Below, one piece after another: positions 62,701 to 64,000 of a stretch of 64,000 bases of DNA. The notes beneath the pieces are model-generated. The model searched no databases, was not told the origin of the DNA, and saw only the letters and a program-made list of their open reading frames with translations. Location of the stretch: positions 1,057,922 through 1,121,921 of the forward strand of contig JAAOMT010000602.1 in the NCBI GenBank assembly GCA_016748015.1, in the 5' to 3' direction. This stretch comes from Geosiphon pyriformis. Its lineage: Eukaryota > Glomeromycota > Glomeromycetes > Archaeosporales > Geosiphonaceae. Each line of letters opens with the position of its first letter. Positions within the stretch are counted from its first letter, which is position 1. A program made the translations under genes and the position numbers.

Positions 62701-64000
62701 GTTGGTGTCTTGTTCACTTTTTGTATTCTCCTGTTTGCATTTGTGTCAGTGCCTTTGATAATTATTTGGCAGACATGGTTTGTATTTTTCTTGATTACAA
62801 TTTGTCTCTGGGTGGTTTTCTGGCCAGTTTTTTCCATTTTTATAGTGGAGTTCCAATGTCTGCTGTTCTGAGCAAGTTAAAGTTTCTTAGGTTTCTCCCT
62901 TCTCTCCAGTGGTATGGTATTGCCTTTGTAGATTAACTTCGTGACTGTTATGGTGCTGTCTTTGATTGGTATACCTTCAAGCATTGGAAAAGATTGGACC
63001 CCCATAGTCCTGTTCCTAAGTGGTTTAAGCTTTCTGCTGTGTTTCTCAACAATGTGTTTTCTCTTCCTACTTTTCCTGTGGTCTTAAATGATATTGGTCC
63101 AGTGAACATTTTTAATTCTGGTGATTTTGTGTCTGTTTGTAAGTGTCTTTCTCAAGTTGGTGCTGGTAGCTTGTCTGTGTATATGGATGGATCTCTGAAG
63201 GATTTGGGTATAATAGGCTGTAGAGCTGGTGCTGCTGCTTTTTTTGAGAACATTGGTTTGGGCTTGAGCGTCAGTGTGTTGGGGCTAATGTTGTCTACTT
63301 TGGCTGAGTTACAAGCTATTGCATTGGCCTTGGAATGCATTCTTTCATCTAGTTCTGTTTACTTGTATTCGGATAGTCAGGCTGCTTTAGATGCTTATAG
63401 GTTGGTGTTGAATATAATTTATCTTGACTTTTATAATCAGTGTTGGGTTGAGCATCAGCACATCGTCAATGTCATTCATGATAAGGATTTGAGGATTAGT
63501 TGATACAAGGTGAAGGGTTACTTTGGCATTTTAGGAAATGAACATGCTGATGCCATTGTTGGTAATGTTTCTCTTTCCAGTCGGTTTCTTCCTCCTCACC
63601 TGAGTAAATGCTTTTTGATGGCTGATGGTAGTATTGTTTCTGGCAATTCTTGACACTTTGTTTGTGATGTTTTTTGTTCCATCTGTTAGGCATATTGGAA
63701 AGTTGGTTTGAGTTCCAAGTTTTTGCCAAGTAATTTGATTTCTGAAGTTGATTGGCTCTGCTTTTCATTGGTGTGACATCCTGATTTGCACATGGCCACT
63801 GGTTTTATTAGCAGACTCTTGGCTAATGTGTGTACTTATTTCATGAAGGCTTTGCATCATTGACTGCCTGTGGCTGTCTGGAAGTGTCTTTATAATAGAC
63901 TTTATCCTAGTGTGTTGTGTTTGTATTGTGGTAATGTAGAGGTGTCAGATCATGTGTTCTTTTGTAAGATGGACGAATCTGCTCAGTGTCAATTGTTGGA
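59773..64000 (+). pseudogene. LINE ORF2 (endonuclease, reverse transcriptase, RNase H), LINE L3, runs off the window
   Basis: Starts ATG 59773-59775 inside TAATG. The apurinic endonuclease-like domain (59,870-60,480) has FTESKLKG, LGLYTGASS, SGDFNEDSS and IDYVLV. At about 60,546 one G is missing (KFDFK then GADE), moving the reading from frame 1 to frame 3. RT: DGKAAGLLGISNELWK, LALIE-type block, LQDMRQAYDSVGWEHL, and the catalytic FIDDTIW near 62,080-62,100. RNase H: SVYMDGSL, AELQAIALALE and YSDSQAALDA (63,175-63,395). A C-terminal Cys/His part begins at 63,900 (CLYCGNVEVSDHVFFC). More than a dozen stops (for example 59854, 61452, 62487, 63501) fall on Trp, Arg or Gln codons by comparison with the L2 LINE. 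Catalytic residues are mostly intact. Confidence 0.9.

Overview
The window looks like a piece of an AT-rich, transposon-laden fungal nuclear genome, most likely an arbuscular mycorrhizal fungus (Glomeromycotina, Rhizophagus-like). The basis is short spliceosomal introns with GTAAGT-type donors, a fungal PKA regulatory subunit, and LINE and Ty3/gypsy families whose proteins resemble those I recall from Rhizophagus. The species cannot be fixed from the sequence alone.

Region 1 (1-15,870) is a nest of broken Ty3/gypsy (Metaviridae-type) LTR retrotransposons. Element A (+) contributes the 3' half of pol and its 3' LTR (2265-3094) and abuts element B (-), a 5' half with gag, protease and a Cys-rich module behind a different LTR family (LTR2, 6509-7470). 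B sits in element D (-), whose gag is split by a solo LTR2 (10262-11244) with a 4-bp target duplication and whose 5' LTR lies at 11770-12657. Further right are a more eroded element E (-) with a recognisable dUTPase remnant and another eroded LTR2.

Region 2 (15,871-25,138) is extremely AT-rich decayed repeat DNA, 3' and middle pieces of LINEs, and an LTR-like segment with two arrays of an exact 40-bp repeat that carries a small hairpin. Region 3 (25,139-35,160) is a full-length, 10.0-kb gypsy element C (+): LTR, PBS, Gag, protease with Asn for the catalytic Asp, Cys-rich module, dUTPase, RT, RNase H, integrase, unknown C-terminal extension, PPT, LTR. It is flanked by ATGT/ATGT and is inserted in a LINE (L2) that resumes at about 36,578, after an unresolved 1.4-kb segment.

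Region 4 (about 40,540-52,960) is an island of normal host DNA with three intron-containing genes that appear intact: the cAMP-dependent protein kinase regulatory subunit (+, 7 exons, 506 aa), a type II phosphatidylinositol 4-kinase (-, 5 exons, 742 aa), and the AP-1 clathrin adaptor sigma subunit (-, 6 exons, 155 aa, including a 6-nt and a 22-nt coding exon). The first two are convergent; the last two are in tandem. They act in cAMP signalling and in trans-Golgi/endosomal membrane traffic.

Region 5 (52,960-64,000) returns to AT-rich repeats and two LINEs on the + strand. One is decayed (54,872-57,565). The other is well preserved (57,840 to the window end), with ORF1 and ORF2 overlapping at TAATG. 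Almost all in-frame stops in the transposons are explained by C->T or G->A changes at Trp, Arg(CGA) and Gln codons, so these are decaying copies rather than genes in a different genetic code.
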